From Haloarcula pellucida (GTDB lineage: Archaea; Halobacteriota; Halobacteria; Halobacteriales; Haloarculaceae), in the NCBI RefSeq assembly GCF_014647235.1, contig NZ_BMOU01000005.1, positions 248,379 to 312,378 on the forward strand: DNA of 64,000 nucleotides, in the 5' to 3' direction. Made by a program: the position numbers and the translations under genes. Of the stretch, positions 15,875 through 25,652 are shown one piece after another. Within the stretch, counting starts at the first letter, position 1; the number at the start of each line of letters is the position of its first letter. Below the pieces are notes generated by a model that did not search any database, was not told the origin of the DNA, and was given only the letters and a program-made list of their open reading frames with translations.

Positions 15875-16276
15875 TCAGCGAGTCCGAGCCTCGTCGGCGG
15901 CATCGAACAAGTCGTCGACGCTGGGCCGGTCGAACGTCGGTTTGCTCCGGTAGGACCACGCTACCGCGGGGCCGTCCCGAAGGTCGACGAGGACGGCCTC
16001 GGGCATCCGGCCGAGGAAGTCGCTCCAGTCGCCCGGAAAGCCGAAGCGAACCGGCTGGTCGTACGCGTTGCCGGCCGTCGCCTCCGGATCGGCCACGATG
16101 GGATACGGCGGGTCGTAGCTGTCCTGCCACTCCCGAACGCGCTCGTGGGGTTCCGACACGATGGAGACGGCTTCGGTGTCCCGGTCGGCGAACTCGTTGT
16201 CGGCGGCGAGCGCCGACGGCGGGTCCGGTCCGGGGCCGACGTTGGGCACGGAGAAGTCGGTCGCCTCGATGGACAT
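15875..16276 (-). CDS. Redoxin-like protein lacking cysteines
   Basis: 133 residues from the ATG at 16276. The second half (YPIVADPEATAGNAYD, then GRMPEAVLVDLRDGPAVAWSY) follows the strand-helix order of peroxiredoxin/AhpC-like thioredoxin folds. The whole protein has no cysteine, and the N-terminal strand plus catalytic loop expected between residues ~15 and 45 are shortened, so it is unlikely to be a working peroxidase. Alternatives are a structural paralogue or a decayed gene, though codon use still looks coding. Operon with the GNAT gene. Confidence 0.55.
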   Translation of the reverse strand: MSIEATDFSVPNVGPGPDPPSALAADNEFADRDTEAVSIVSEPHERVREWQDSYDPPYPIVADPEATAGNAYDQPVRFGFPGDWSDFLGRMPEAVLVDLRDGPAVAWSYRSKPTFDRPSVDDLFDAADEARTR

Positions 16277-16334
16277 AGCGTAGCGTAGGGCTCGACGGGC
16301 AAAAACGGGGGGTCGTGAGTGGCTCGCCGCCCGC

Positions 16335-16535
16335 TCAGCCACCCTTGATGAGTCTGACCACGCGTACGTGGTCGGCCTCGACTGGCTGGTTCGTCGGGAC
16401 CGTCTTGTCGTCGACGAGCACCGACACCGCGTGTGGCGAGAGCTCTAGGGGGGCCAGCAAGTCGGCGTAGGTGGCGTCGTCGTCGACCGTGAGGTCGTGG
16501 GTCTCCTCGCCGGCCACCTCCACGGTGACGTCCAT
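16335..16535 (-). CDS. samp2: Ubiquitin-like small archaeal modifier protein
   Basis: 66 residues ending in the required Gly-Gly. MDVTVEVAGEE at the start, TYADLLAPLELSPHAVSVLVDDKTVP in the middle and VRVVRLIKGG at the end closely follow SAMP2, the protein that both modifies lysines and supplies sulfur for tRNA thiolation in Haloferax. The ATG at 16535 gives the canonical length; the longer upstream frame runs through the repeat element and is rejected. Function requires the E1-like UbaA, which is not in this window. Confidence 0.9.
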   Translation of the reverse strand: MDVTVEVAGEETHDLTVDDDATYADLLAPLELSPHAVSVLVDDKTVPTNQPVEADHVRVVRLIKGG

Positions 16536-16878
16536 GGCCGTGTGTATCGGGATGGACGGCTTGAGTGTGTCGGCTAGCAGTAGGCGACGAGTGGACGGGG
16601 TCGAGAGGGAGCGAGATCGTAAACAGCCAGAGAGCCCGGAGGCTTTCAGTCCAACCCGATTGAACGGTCCATGGGGTTGGACTGAAAGGGGCGGTCGGCT
16701 ACGCGAACCCCGGCGACGCAAGGACCGCAGGAACGAACGCAGTGAGTGACGAGGAGCGCAGCGAGCCGCGGGAGCGTAGCCGTCCGGGGCTTTCTGGCGG
16801 GTCACGGAGTGCTCACGAACGCTGCATCCGAACACTGCTAGCGGGGCGTTTAAGGCTAGCCCGCGCCTCCCACCGAGC
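16536..16878. other. Intergenic region with dispersed hairpin repeat
   Basis: 343 nt between samp2 and rfcS. It holds the hairpin element at 16643-16797 and, from about 16700 to 16780, a purine-rich run with repeated GAGCGCAGCGAG-like words. The last ~80 nt should contain the rfcS promoter. No gene is apparent. Confidence 0.6.
16643..16797 (+). repeat. Dispersed element: perfect inverted repeat plus GC-rich tail
   Basis: CTTTCAGTCCAACCC (16643-16657) and its exact reverse complement (16674-16688) form a 15-bp stem with a 16-nt loop. A 100-nt tail of purine-rich repeats follows and ends with CCGGGGCTTTCTGG (16784-16797). The two end words recur, in the same order, on the other strand at 38200-38246, so this is a repeated element with a short relative. 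No transposase is encoded. Confidence 0.6.
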
Positions 16879-17856
16879 ATGAGTGAGGCCGAGTCCGAGT
16901 CGCGGGCGGGACGCGAAGAGGTGTGGATAGAGAAGTACCGCCCGGAGTCGTTAGACGACGTGATGGGCCACGAGGACATCGTCGGCCGCCTGCAGAGCTA
17001 CGTCCGGCGCAACGACCTCTCGCACATGCTGTTCTCGGGGCCGGCGGGCACCGGCAAGACCACCTGCGCGACGGCCATCGCCCGCGAACTGTACGGCGAG
17101 GACTGGCGCGAGCACTTCCTCGAACTGAACGCCTCCGACGAGCGGGGTATCGACGTGGTCCGGGACCGCATCAAGAACTTCGCACGGACGAGTTTCGGCG
17201 GCGTCGAGTACCGCATCATCTTCTTAGACGAGGCCGACGCGCTGACGAGCGACGCCCAGTCCGCACTCCGCCGGACGATGGAGCAGTTCTCGAACAACGT
17301 CCGCTTCATCCTCTCGTGTAACTACTCTAGCCAGATCATCGATCCCATCCAGTCTCGGTGTGCCGTCTTCCGGTTCTCGCCGCTGTCGGACGACGCCGTC
17401 GAGTCCGAGATACGCCACATCGCCGCCGAGGAGGACATCGAACTCACCGACGACGGCGTCGACGCGCTGGTCTACGCCGCCGCCGGCGACATGCGCAAGG
17501 CCATCAACGGCCTGCAGGCCGCCTCGGTCAGCGGCGACGTGGTCGACGAGTCGGCGGTGTACGCCATCACCTCGACGGCCCGCCCCGAGGAGATTCACGA
17601 CATGGTCCAGTCCGCGCTCGACGGCGACTTCACGGCCGCCCGCGCGACGCTGGACAGACTGCTCACCGAGGAGGGCATCGCTGGCGGCGACATCATCGAC
17701 CAGTTGCACCGGTCGGTCTGGGAGTTCGACGTCGACGACGAGGCGGCGGTGCGCATCCTCGAACGCGTCGGCGAGACGGACTACCGCATCACGCAGGGCG
17801 CCAACGAGACGGTGCAGTTGGAGGCGATGCTGGCGAGTCTCGCGAAAGGGCAGTAG
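16879..17856 (+). CDS. rfcS: Replication factor C small subunit
   Basis: 325 residues. RFC small subunits form the clamp loader that opens PCNA onto primed DNA at the expense of ATP. In order: RFC box [19 protein letters not shown] (17-35), Walker A GPAGTGKT (54-61), Walker [13 protein letters not shown] motif DPIQSRC and sensor-2 GDMRKAING. Highly conserved [14 protein letters not shown] confirms the family. Stands alone, with archaellin and alaS next. Confidence 0.95.
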   Translation: MSEAESESRAGREEVWIEKYRPESLDDVMGHEDIVGRLQSYVRRNDLSHMLFSGPAGTGKTTCATAIARELYGEDWREHFLELNASDERGIDVVRDRIKNFARTSFGGVEYRIIFLDEADALTSDAQSALRRTMEQFSNNVRFILSCNYSSQIIDPIQSRCAVFRFSPLSDDAVESEIRHIAAEEDIELTDDGVDALVYAAAGDMRKAINGLQAASVSGDVVDESAVYAITSTARPEEIHDMVQSALDGDFTAARATLDRLLTEEGIAGGDIIDQLHRSVWEFDVDDEAAVRILERVGETDYRITQGANETVQLEAMLASLAKGQ

Positions 17857-17945
17857 CGGCTTCGCCCCGAAAGCGTCGTTTTCACCCGCGATAATTGCTC
17901 ACGCAAGTTTATACGAGAGTAGTCGGTTAGTTATCACCAACGGAA

Positions 17946-18569
17946 ATGCACAGTTCGAGCAATCGACGCCGGGGCGAGCGCGGGCAGGTGGGTATCGGGA
18001 CCCTCGTCGTGTTCATCGCGATGGTGCTGGTCGCGGCCATCGCCGCGGGCGTCCTCATCAACACGTCCGGCTATCTGCAGAACTCGGCGGAAGCGACGGG
18101 ACAGGGTGCGAGCGACTCGACGACGAACCGGGTACAGGTGGTGAGTGCCACCGGGAGTCACTTCGAGAACAACGCGGTCGGCGTGGTGAACATCACGGTG
18201 AAGAAATCCCCCGGAGCGGGCAACGTCGACCTCGGACAGGCGACGGTGCAGTGGGTCGGGCCGAGCGGGTCGTACTACCAACTCGCAGAGAACGGCGCCT
18301 CGGGGAACCCCGACGGCCGGTTCGGGGTCGCCGTCGTGCAGGACGACGACTCGCCCGCGTCGTCGCCGGTGCTGGACTCGACAGAAGACCGTTTCACCAT
18401 CGCGCTGGACCTCGGGAACCCCGACCTACCCGGCGCGACGGAGTTCGGCAAGAACTTAGCGGAAGGTGAGACGGCGACAGTCCGCATCACGACCACCTCC
18501 GGCGCGACGACGGTGAAGCGAATCGTCGTCCCGGAGACGCTCTCCGGCGGGTCGGCCGTCGCGGTGTAG
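17946..18569 (+). CDS. Archaellin (archaeal flagellin)
   Basis: 207 residues. The type IV prepilin-like start [20 protein letters not shown] has a basic stretch followed by the archaellin signature [26 protein letters not shown], which prepeptidase cleaves after the Gly so that the hydrophobic helix packs in the filament core. The C-terminal ~150 residues form the surface domain and end in [11 protein letters not shown]. The class normally lies in a fla/arl operon, but no arl genes accompany this copy, which sits between rfcS and alaS. TATA-like TTTATAC near 17908. Confidence 0.85.
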   Translation: MHSSSNRRRGERGQVGIGTLVVFIAMVLVAAIAAGVLINTSGYLQNSAEATGQGASDSTTNRVQVVSATGSHFENNAVGVVNITVKKSPGAGNVDLGQATVQWVGPSGSYYQLAENGASGNPDGRFGVAVVQDDDSPASSPVLDSTEDRFTIALDLGNPDLPGATEFGKNLAEGETATVRITTTSGATTVKRIVVPETLSGGSAVAV

Positions 18570-18616
18570 CCCCCCTTCGGAACTGTTTTACCCGCTGCTG
18601 GGCCAACACTACGCCA

Positions 18617-21400
18617 ATGAGTGACCTCGACGAGGCCTACCAACTCGACTACTTCGACGAGGCCGGATTCCATCGACAGGAGTGTCTGGAATGTGGCGAC
18701 ATGTTCTGGTCGCGCGCGGACCGCGACACCTGCGGCGAACCGCCCTGTGCGGAGTACGGCTTCATCGACAACCCCGGGTTCGACGAGGAGTTCTCCCTCT
18801 CGGAGATGCGCGAGGCGTTCCTCTCTTTCTTCGAAGCGCGTGATCACACCCGCATCGACCCGTACCCGGTCGCCGCCAACCGCTGGCGCGACGACGTCCT
18901 GTTGACCCAAGCCTCGATCTACGACTTCCAGCCACTCGTTACCTCGGGGACGACGCCGCCGCCGGCGAACCCGCTGTGTATCTCGCAACCGTGTATCCGG
19001 ATGCAAGACATCGACAACGTCGGCAAGACGGGCCGGCACACGATGGCCTTCGAGATGATGGCCCACCACGCGTTCAACGCCAAGGAGGACATCGAGGACC
19101 CCGAGGAGTACGCCTATCAGGGCGAAGTGTACTGGAAAGAGGAGACGGTCGCGTACTGCGTCGAACTGTTCGAGGAACTGGGCGCCGACGTCGACGAACT
19201 CACCCTCATCGAGGACCCGTGGGTCGGCGGCGGCAACGCCGGGCCGGCCTTCGAAGTCATCTACGAGGGCGCGGAGCTGGCGACGCTCGTCTTCATGTCC
19301 CTAGAGCAGGACCCCGACGGCGAGTACGAGATGAAAGACGGCAACCGCTACTCGGAGATGGACACCTACGTCGTCGACACCGGCTACGGGCTAGAGCGGT
19401 GGACGTGGGTCTCGCAGGGCACCCCCACCGTCTACGAGGCCGTCTACCCCGACATGATACAGTTCCTCAAGGACAACGCCGGCGTCGAACTGTCCGAGGA
19501 GGAGGAGGCCATCGTCCACAACGCCGCGAAACTCGCGGGACGGATGGACATCGACGAGGCCGAGGACATCGAGGCCGAACGCGACACCATCGCCGAGGCT
19601 GTCGGCGTCAGCGTCGAGGAACTGCGCGACCTGATGGGGCCACTGGAGGACATCTACGCCATCGCCGACCACTGCCGGACGCTGGCGTACATGCTCGGCG
19701 ACGGCATCGTCCCCTCGAACGTCGGGACGGGCTATCTCGCCCGGATGGTGCTGCGCCGCACGAAGCGACTGGTCGACAGCGTGGGCGTCGACGCCCCGCT
19801 TGACGAGCTGGTCGACATGCAGGCCGAGCGCCTGAACTACGAGAACCGCGACACCGTCCGCGACATCGTCCGCACGGAGGTCGAGAAGTACCGCGAGACG
19901 CTCGATAGGGGCGGCCGCCGCGTGCGCCAACTCGCCGAGGAGTACGCCGAGACGGGCGAACCGATTCCGACCGAGGAACTGGTCGAACTGTACGACTCCC
20001 ACGGCATCCAACCGGACATGGTCGAAGAGATAGCCGCCGAACGCGGCGTCGACGTGGACGTGCCCGACGACTTCTACTCCGTCGTCGCCTCCCGCCACGG
20101 CGGCGGGGACGACACCGCAACGGCCGAGGGCGTCCCGTACGCCGACCGCCTCGCAGAGCTTCCGAACACCGACCGACTCTACTACGAGGACCAACAGCGT
20201 ACCGAGTTCGAGGCCGTCGTACTGGAAGTGTTCGACCGCGACGACGGCCGATTCGACGTGGTGCTGGACCAGACGATGTTCTACCCCGAGGGCGGTGGAC
20301 AACCGCCGGACCACGGGACGCTGGCCACCGACGACGTGACCGCCGAAGTCGAGGACGTCCAGCGCTACGACGACGTCATCCTCCACACTGCCGACGAGGA
20401 CCCCGGTAAGGGCGAGTTCGTCCGCGGGCAGGTCGACGCCACCCGCCGGAAACGCCTGATGCAACACCACACGGCGACCCACATCGTCGTCCACAGCGCC
20501 CGACAGGTGCTGGGCGAGCACGTCCGGCAGGCCGGCGCCCAGAAGGGCGTCGACTCCTCGCGCATCGACGTGCGCCACTACGAGTCGGTGACCCGCGAGC
20601 AAGTCAAGGAGATAGAGCGGTACGCCAACGACCTCGTCCAGGACAACGTCCCGGTCACCCAGCAGTGGCCCGACCGCAACGAGGCCGAGGAGAAACACGG
20701 CTTCGACCTGTATCAGGGTGGCATCCCGGCTGGCGAGCAGATTCGGCTCATTCAGGTCGCAGACGACATCCAGGCGTGTGGTGGGACCCACGTCGCCCGG
20801 ACCGGCGACATCGGCGCCATCAAACTGCTGGGCACCGAGCGGATCCAGGACGGCGTCATCCGGCTTACCTTCGCGGCCGGCGACGCGGCCATCGAGGCGA
20901 CCCAGCGCACCGAGGATGCCCTCTATGCGGCCGCCGACGTCCTCGACGTCGCGCCCGAGGAAGTACCCGACACCGCCGCGCGGTTCTTCGACGAGTGGAA
21001 GGCCCGCGGGAAGGAGATAGAGGACCTCAAGGAGCAACTCGCCGAGGCGCGAGCGTCCGGCGGCGCCGACACCGAGGAGGTGGACGTCGACGGGACGACG
21101 GCCGTCGTCCAGCGCATCGACGCCGACATGGACGAGTTGCGCGCACAGGCCAACGCCCTCGTAGAGAAGGGGCAGATAGCCGTCCTCGGGTCCGGCCGCG
21201 ACGGCGCGCAGTTCGTCGTCGCCGTTCCCGACGGCGTCGACGTGGACGCCGGCGAAGTCGTCGGCGAACTGGCCGGCCGCGTCGGCGGCGGCGGCGGCGG
21301 CCCCGCGGACTTCGCACAGGGCGGCGGCCCCGACGGCGACGCACTCGACGACGCACTCGACGACGCCGCGGAGATTCTCCAGTCCGTCGCGAACGTCTGA
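18617..21400 (+). CDS. alaS: Alanyl-tRNA synthetase
   Basis: 927 residues, normal for the archaeal enzyme. The N-terminal class II core contains CLECGDMFW, the motif-2 region [17 protein letters not shown] and the archaeal [16 protein letters not shown]. The editing domain has [16 protein letters not shown] and the C-terminal [13 protein letters not shown] zinc site. A glycine-rich linker ([14 protein letters not shown]) precedes the last helix. ATG at 18617 follows a TATA-like TTTTACC 27 nt upstream, giving a leaderless transcript. Essential protein synthesis gene. Confidence 0.95.
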   Translation: MSDLDEAYQLDYFDEAGFHRQECLECGDMFWSRADRDTCGEPPCAEYGFIDNPGFDEEFSLSEMREAFLSFFEARDHTRIDPYPVAANRWRDDVLLTQASIYDFQPLVTSGTTPPPANPLCISQPCIRMQDIDNVGKTGRHTMAFEMMAHHAFNAKEDIEDPEEYAYQGEVYWKEETVAYCVELFEELGADVDELTLIEDPWVGGGNAGPAFEVIYEGAELATLVFMSLEQDPDGEYEMKDGNRYSEMDTYVVDTGYGLERWTWVSQGTPTVYEAVYPDMIQFLKDNAGVELSEEEEAIVHNAAKLAGRMDIDEAEDIEAERDTIAEAVGVSVEELRDLMGPLEDIYAIADHCRTLAYMLGDGIVPSNVGTGYLARMVLRRTKRLVDSVGVDAPLDELVDMQAERLNYENRDTVRDIVRTEVEKYRETLDRGGRRVRQLAEEYAETGEPIPTEELVELYDSHGIQPDMVEEIAAERGVDVDVPDDFYSVVASRHGGGDDTATAEGVPYADRLAELPNTDRLYYEDQQRTEFEAVVLEVFDRDDGRFDVVLDQTMFYPEGGGQPPDHGTLATDDVTAEVEDVQRYDDVILHTADEDPGKGEFVRGQVDATRRKRLMQHHTATHIVVHSARQVLGEHVRQAGAQKGVDSSRIDVRHYESVTREQVKEIERYANDLVQDNVPVTQQWPDRNEAEEKHGFDLYQGGIPAGEQIRLIQVADDIQACGGTHVARTGDIGAIKLLGTERIQDGVIRLTFAAGDAAIEATQRTEDALYAAADVLDVAPEEVPDTAARFFDEWKARGKEIEDLKEQLAEARASGGADTEEVDVDGTTAVVQRIDADMDELRAQANALVEKGQIAVLGSGRDGAQFVVAVPDGVDVDAGEVVGELAGRVGGGGGGPADFAQGGGPDGDALDDALDDAAEILQSVANV

Positions 21401-21488
21401 AAGCGACGCGAGTCGCCGCCGTTCGAGTTCGTACCGCGACCTCTCGCGGGGAAAGAACGATACGCCTGCCCCCAGATACTAGCACCAT

Positions 21489-22388
21489 ATGCCGTACTGT
21501 ACGGCCTGCGGGGCCGCCGTCAGGACCACCGACGCCTTCTGTCCGGAGTGTGGCACGAAGCGCCACGAGCCGGACGGAGAGGTGTCGATGCCGTCGACCG
21601 ACGAGCGAGCGGACCAGCGCGCCGCGGAGCCGGGTGGTTCGGCGGCCGACGAGCGACCCGGCGAGACGGCCGAACCGGCCGAGGAGGCGAGTCCGTTCGA
21701 GCGCGATAGCTTCTCGTTCGGGCTCTCGTATCCAGTCAGTGACGGGTACGAACCGTTTCTCCTGGGGAGCATCTTCGCACTCGTCGGGTCGATGATACCG
21801 TTCGTGGGCCTGTTCACCAACGGCTACGCCTTCCAGTTGGCGGGCGCGGCCGCGAGCGGACGGCCCGACCCGCCCGGGTTCGACGCCTTCGTCGACCTGT
21901 TCGTCGACGGCCTCAGAGCCACCGTCGCCCTCCTCGTCCTCTGGGGTGGGACCGCCATCGTCGGAGCCGCCGTCGCGGCGGTGGCCGAACAGGTCGGCCT
22001 CGCCGGGGGCGTCCGTGACCTCGCCGTGGCGCTCGTCGCGTTCGCCGGCCTCTATCTGACGCCGGCCGTGCTGACCGCCTACGCGGCGACCGGGCGGTTC
22101 CCCCGCGCGTTCTCCGGCCGCTACACCGGGGCCTTTGCCACCTCGAAGGAGTATCTGGAGGCGTTCGCCGCGTGGGTCCTCCTCCTCGTGATGGCGACGG
22201 TGCTGTGGCTGGCGTCGATACTGACGCTCGTCGGGCCGGCGTTCGTCGCGACGTACGCGAGCTACGCCTTCGCGGCGTTCTGGGGCTATCACTACCGGGA
22301 AGCAGCCAACGCGGGCGTCGTCCCGCCACTCGCGGCCGACGACGAACGGGAGCAAGCGGCCATCGGCCCGACGAATCAGTCGCCCTGA
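21489..22388 (+). CDS. Zinc-ribbon plus DUF4013 membrane protein
   Basis: 299 residues. An N-terminal zinc ribbon (CTACGAAV and CPECGTKRH, residues 4-25) is followed by an acidic linker of about 45 residues and then five to six hydrophobic segments from ~95 onward, a DUF4013-like arrangement. The linker and ribbon suggest a membrane sensor or scaffold. The gene overlaps the convergent antiporter gene by 13 bp at its end. No catalytic motif is visible; DUF4013 function is unknown. Confidence 0.75.
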   Translation: MPYCTACGAAVRTTDAFCPECGTKRHEPDGEVSMPSTDERADQRAAEPGGSAADERPGETAEPAEEASPFERDSFSFGLSYPVSDGYEPFLLGSIFALVGSMIPFVGLFTNGYAFQLAGAAASGRPDPPGFDAFVDLFVDGLRATVALLVLWGGTAIVGAAVAAVAEQVGLAGGVRDLAVALVAFAGLYLTPAVLTAYAATGRFPRAFSGRYTGAFATSKEYLEAFAAWVLLLVMATVLWLASILTLVGPAFVATYASYAFAAFWGYHYREAANAGVVPPLAADDEREQAAIGPTNQSP

Positions 22389-24238
22389 CAGTACTCCCGG
22401 GCCTCTCGGAGCGCGTCGTTCGTCTCACAGATGAGCGTGAGGTGGTCGCCGGTCGAGAGCGTGAACGCGCCGTCCGGGACGCGGTCCTCGCCGTCTCGAC
22501 TCACCATCGCCACCAGACAGCCCGAGGGCAGGTCGTCGGTCACCGCCTCGACGGGCTGGCCGGCGAGGGCGTCGTTCCGGAGTTCGACTTCGAGGACGTC
22601 GCCGGTCCGGCCGGCGTCGGCCAGCCAGTGGCTCAGGGCCGGCCGTTCGATGGCGTCGTCGATGGCGTCGGCCACCGCGAACCCGGCGGAGATGGGTTCG
22701 ACGTCGAGGTCCTCGAAGGCCGCGAGGTTGTCCGGCTGGTTCGCCCGCGCGACCACGGTGTCGACGTCGAATCGGGTCGCCGCGAGTTGGGCGACCAGCA
22801 TGTTCACGTCGTCGTCTGCGGTGGCCGCGACGACTACGCTGGCCCGCTTGGCGTCGGCGGCGTCGAGGGTCGACGCGTCGGTCGCGTCGCCGTGGACCGC
22901 ACGGTGGCCGGCGGCGCGCACTCGCTCGACGGCCGAGGCGTCCCTGTCGACCATGACGACCTCCTCGCCGCGGGCTTCGAATCTGTCTGCGAGTTCTGTT
23001 CCGACACGACCGGCACCGACGATGAGCGTGTGTGTTGGCACGATATCCAGCGCCTGTGCGAGATGACGGGCCAATCCCCCTTGAAAGATGACGGTGGCGA
23101 AGATGACCGAGAAGACGGTCCCGACGAGCACCGTTGCGGCCGTCGGGTTCGTCGGCCGCAACTCGATGGCGAACAGCGTCGCGACGCTCGCGGGGACGAT
23201 CCCCCGAGGACCGAGTAGGCCGATGAACAGGCGCTCGTTGGTGGCCAGCGACCCGCCGACCGTCGCGAGGAGCGCGCCGAGCAGGCGGGCGAAGACGACG
23301 ACGACCACGACGACACCCAGTCCGGCGACGCCGAGCGCACGGAGGTCGTCGAGTGACAGGAGCGCCGCGAGGACGATGAAGACGAACGAGAGGACGAACA
23401 GCGTCACCCCGCCTTTGAATTCCGCGATGAGTTCCCGGTGGGGGATGTCGCTGTTCCCGAGGACGAGACCGGCCGTCGCCGCCGCGGCGATACCGGCCTC
23501 CGAGAGCAGCGACCCGGCGATGGCGAACGCGGCGAGCGCCGCGGTCAGGACGACCAGCCGAGCGCTCTGGGTCGCGGTGTCGGCGGCAAGTCGGAGGCGG
23601 TCGAGCAACGTCGCGACACACCAGCCGACGGCGGCCCCGACGGCCACGCCGACGAACAGTCGGAGGAGGAACGCCTCGACGACGACCAGCGGCGTCGGGC
23701 TGTCGGCGACGACGAACTCGAAGGTAGCCACCGCGAGGATGGCCGCGACCACGTCGTTGATGATGCCCTCGGTCTCCAGTGCGGCGGCGACCCGGTCACG
23801 GACCGGGACGACCTGCAGGATGGGCGTGATGACGGTCGGCCCAGTCGCGACGAGTAACGATCCGACGAGGACGGCGACGGCCCAGTCGACGCCGAACACC
23901 ACTCGGACGGCGGTCGTCGTGCCGACGAGCGACAGCAGCGCCCCCACGGTGACGAGTCCAAGCGCCTCGCGGGATGCCTCGCGAACCCGGTCGACGGTGA
24001 GGTGAAACGCGCCCTCGAAGACGATGATACCGACGCTGAGGCCCACGATGGCCTGTAGCCCGGCTTCGCCGAACAGTTCCGGGCGCACCACGCCGAACCC
24101 TTGCGGGCCGACGAGAACCCCCGCGACCAGCAGGAATCCGACGCTGGGGACCTGTAGCCGGTCGGCGACGAGTTGTGCGGTGACCCCCAGTCCGGCGACG
24201 AGCACGACAGCACCGACGAGTGACGTAGCAGTGGACAC
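22376..24238 (-). CDS. Cation:proton antiporter with TrkA-N/TrkA-C domains
   Basis: 620 residues. Twelve or so membrane helices (1-380) of the CPA type, with FEGAFHLTVDRVR and VATGPTVITPIL regions; the latter is the family's unwound-helix TGPT motif. After the membrane part come a TrkA-N NAD(H)-binding domain (VGAGRVGTELADRFEARG, ~398-415) and a TrkA-C domain that senses ligands. The combination resembles KefB/C and haloarchaeal NhaP-like exchangers for K+ or Na+ homeostasis in high salt. Which cation is moved cannot be read from sequence. Confidence 0.85.
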   Translation of the reverse strand: MSTATSLVGAVVLVAGLGVTAQLVADRLQVPSVGFLLVAGVLVGPQGFGVVRPELFGEAGLQAIVGLSVGIIVFEGAFHLTVDRVREASREALGLVTVGALLSLVGTTTAVRVVFGVDWAVAVLVGSLLVATGPTVITPILQVVPVRDRVAAALETEGIINDVVAAILAVATFEFVVADSPTPLVVVEAFLLRLFVGVAVGAAVGWCVATLLDRLRLAADTATQSARLVVLTAALAAFAIAGSLLSEAGIAAAATAGLVLGNSDIPHRELIAEFKGGVTLFVLSFVFIVLAALLSLDDLRALGVAGLGVVVVVVVFARLLGALLATVGGSLATNERLFIGLLGPRGIVPASVATLFAIELRPTNPTAATVLVGTVFSVIFATVIFQGGLARHLAQALDIVPTHTLIVGAGRVGTELADRFEARGEEVVMVDRDASAVERVRAAGHRAVHGDATDASTLDAADAKRASVVVAATADDDVNMLVAQLAATRFDVDTVVARANQPDNLAAFEDLDVEPISAGFAVADAIDDAIERPALSHWLADAGRTGDVLEVELRNDALAGQPVEAVTDDLPSGCLVAMVSRDGEDRVPDGAFTLSTGDHLTLICETNDALREAREYCQGD

Positions 24239-24321
24239 GACTCGGGAGGGGGTTGGTGGTGATACGTGTTAAGCGGTAGCGATCGAAAGAGCCACCGGCG
24301 GGCCGGACGAACCGCCGGGTG

Positions 24322-25098
24322 ATGCCGACTGCAACGAACCGCGGCGTGTCGCTGCACTACGAGACCGACGGCGACGGACCGACCGTCGTCTTCGTCGGCG
24401 ACGTGGGGTACGGCGCGTGGCTCTGGGGGTGGCACTACGACGCACTGGCCGGCCCCTACGAGACGGTCGTCTGGGACCTGCGCGGCACGGGCGACTCCGA
24501 CGCCCCCGCCGGCCCGTACGACGTGCCGACGCTGGCGGCCGACCTCGAAGCCGTCCTCGCCGACCACGGCGTCGGCAGTGCCCACCTCGTCGGCGCCGGC
24601 CTCGGCGGCATGATAGCGCTCCGCTATGCCCACGAGTACAACCGGGCGCGGACGCTGACGCTGTACTGTACGGCGGCGTCGGGCGACGCCGTCGACGCCG
24701 ACGCGCTCCGGTCGCTCTCGCTGGACGCCGGCGACACGGCGTCCCTCGACGGCGCGTTCTCCCCGGCGTTGCGCGAGGCCGACCCGGCCCTCGTCGAGCG
24801 CGTCACCGAGTGGCGGCGGGCCGACGACGCGACGGGCGAGGCGTTCGCGGCACAGGCCGCGGCGGCGACCGGGTTCGAGGCCCCGCCGCTGTACGAGGTG
24901 ACCCAGCCGACGGAGGTGTACTACGGCGTCGAGGACCCCGTCGTGCCCGTCGAGGCAGCCGCGTCACTCGCGGACGACCTGCCCCGTGGGACCGGCGAGG
25001 CCGTCGAGGGACGGCACTGCTGTTACGTCGAACACGCGACGGTGCTGACCGACCGCCTGACGGCGTTCCTCGACGAGCACACCGACCACGAGGTTTAA
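24322..25098 (+). CDS. Alpha/beta-hydrolase-fold protein without nucleophile serine
   Basis: 258 residues. The alpha/beta-hydrolase core is plain: oxyanion-side HYETDGDGPTVVFVGDVGYG, then WDLRGTGDSDAP, the nucleophile-elbow region HLVGAGLGGMIALRYAHEY, acid-site VEDPVVPVEAA and the histidine region GRHCCYVEHA. At the elbow, G-x-S-x-G reads G-A-G-L-G, so the catalytic Ser is Gly. I infer a non-hydrolytic member or one using another residue. ATG at 24322 is chosen over the GTG one codon before. Confidence 0.75.
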   Translation: MPTATNRGVSLHYETDGDGPTVVFVGDVGYGAWLWGWHYDALAGPYETVVWDLRGTGDSDAPAGPYDVPTLAADLEAVLADHGVGSAHLVGAGLGGMIALRYAHEYNRARTLTLYCTAASGDAVDADALRSLSLDAGDTASLDGAFSPALREADPALVERVTEWRRADDATGEAFAAQAAAATGFEAPPLYEVTQPTEVYYGVEDPVVPVEAAASLADDLPRGTGEAVEGRHCCYVEHATVLTDRLTAFLDEHTDHEV

Positions 25099-25124
25099 CC
25101 CGTGCGCCGTCGATTGCGGTAGAT

Positions 25125-25652
25125 ATGTCCCCTGCCGACGACGCCTCCTCCGACGACGAGGACCCGGCGGACGAGACGCCGGACGAGGGAGCGACCGACC
25201 CAGACCCCGAGGAGCGCGAGACGGCCGACGAGACGCCGGACACCGACTCGATGGCAGAGTACGACCCCGAGACCGGGGAGCGACTCGACGAATCGACGGG
25301 CGGCGCGACCGGGGCGTCCTCGCCGGGCGACGGCTCGAAGTACTGCCACGCCTGCGGGACCGAAATCGCCGCGAGCGCGGCGTACTGCCCGGACTGTGGC
25401 GCCCGACAGAGCGACGTCGACGCGGGTGAGTCGGGCGACGGCCGCGACGTGGACCGCGTCACGGCGGGCATCTTCGCCATTCTGCTGGGTGGCCTCGGCA
25501 TCCACCACTTCTACCTCGGGAACGTCGGGTTGGGGGTCCTCTACCTCTGTTTCTCGTGGACCTTCATCCCGGCGCTCGTCGGCGTCATCGAGGGTATCAT
25601 CTACCTCACGAAGACCGACGACGAGTTTCAGCGCCAGTACGGCGGTGAGTGA
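25125..25652 (+). CDS. Zinc-ribbon TM2 domain protein
   Basis: 175 residues. An acidic low-complexity region rich in D, E, T and S (1-75) precedes a zinc ribbon, YCHACGTEI to YCPDCGARQ (~84-106), and a C-terminal TM2 domain: FAILLGGLGIHHFYLGN then LGVLYLCFSWTFIPALVGVIEGIIYL. TM2 domains form two helices with a GxxxHxFY loop. The zinc-ribbon plus TM2 combination is frequent in archaea and bacteria without an assigned role. Overlaps the start of the DUF2085 gene. Confidence 0.85.
   Translation: MSPADDASSDDEDPADETPDEGATDPDPEERETADETPDTDSMAEYDPETGERLDESTGGATGASSPGDGSKYCHACGTEIAASAAYCPDCGARQSDVDAGESGDGRDVDRVTAGIFAILLGGLGIHHFYLGNVGLGVLYLCFSWTFIPALVGVIEGIIYLTKTDDEFQRQYGGE

Noticed and set aside
16643..16688. 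Looked like a CRISPR repeat (palindrome with CTTTCAGTCC ends)
   Set aside because: Only one inverted pair; no regularly spaced copies or spacers, and no cas genes nearby.
19391..21037. Long open frame antisense to alaS (548 codons)
   Set aside because: GC-rich genomes give long antisense frames; no domain resemblance, and alaS on the other strand is certain.
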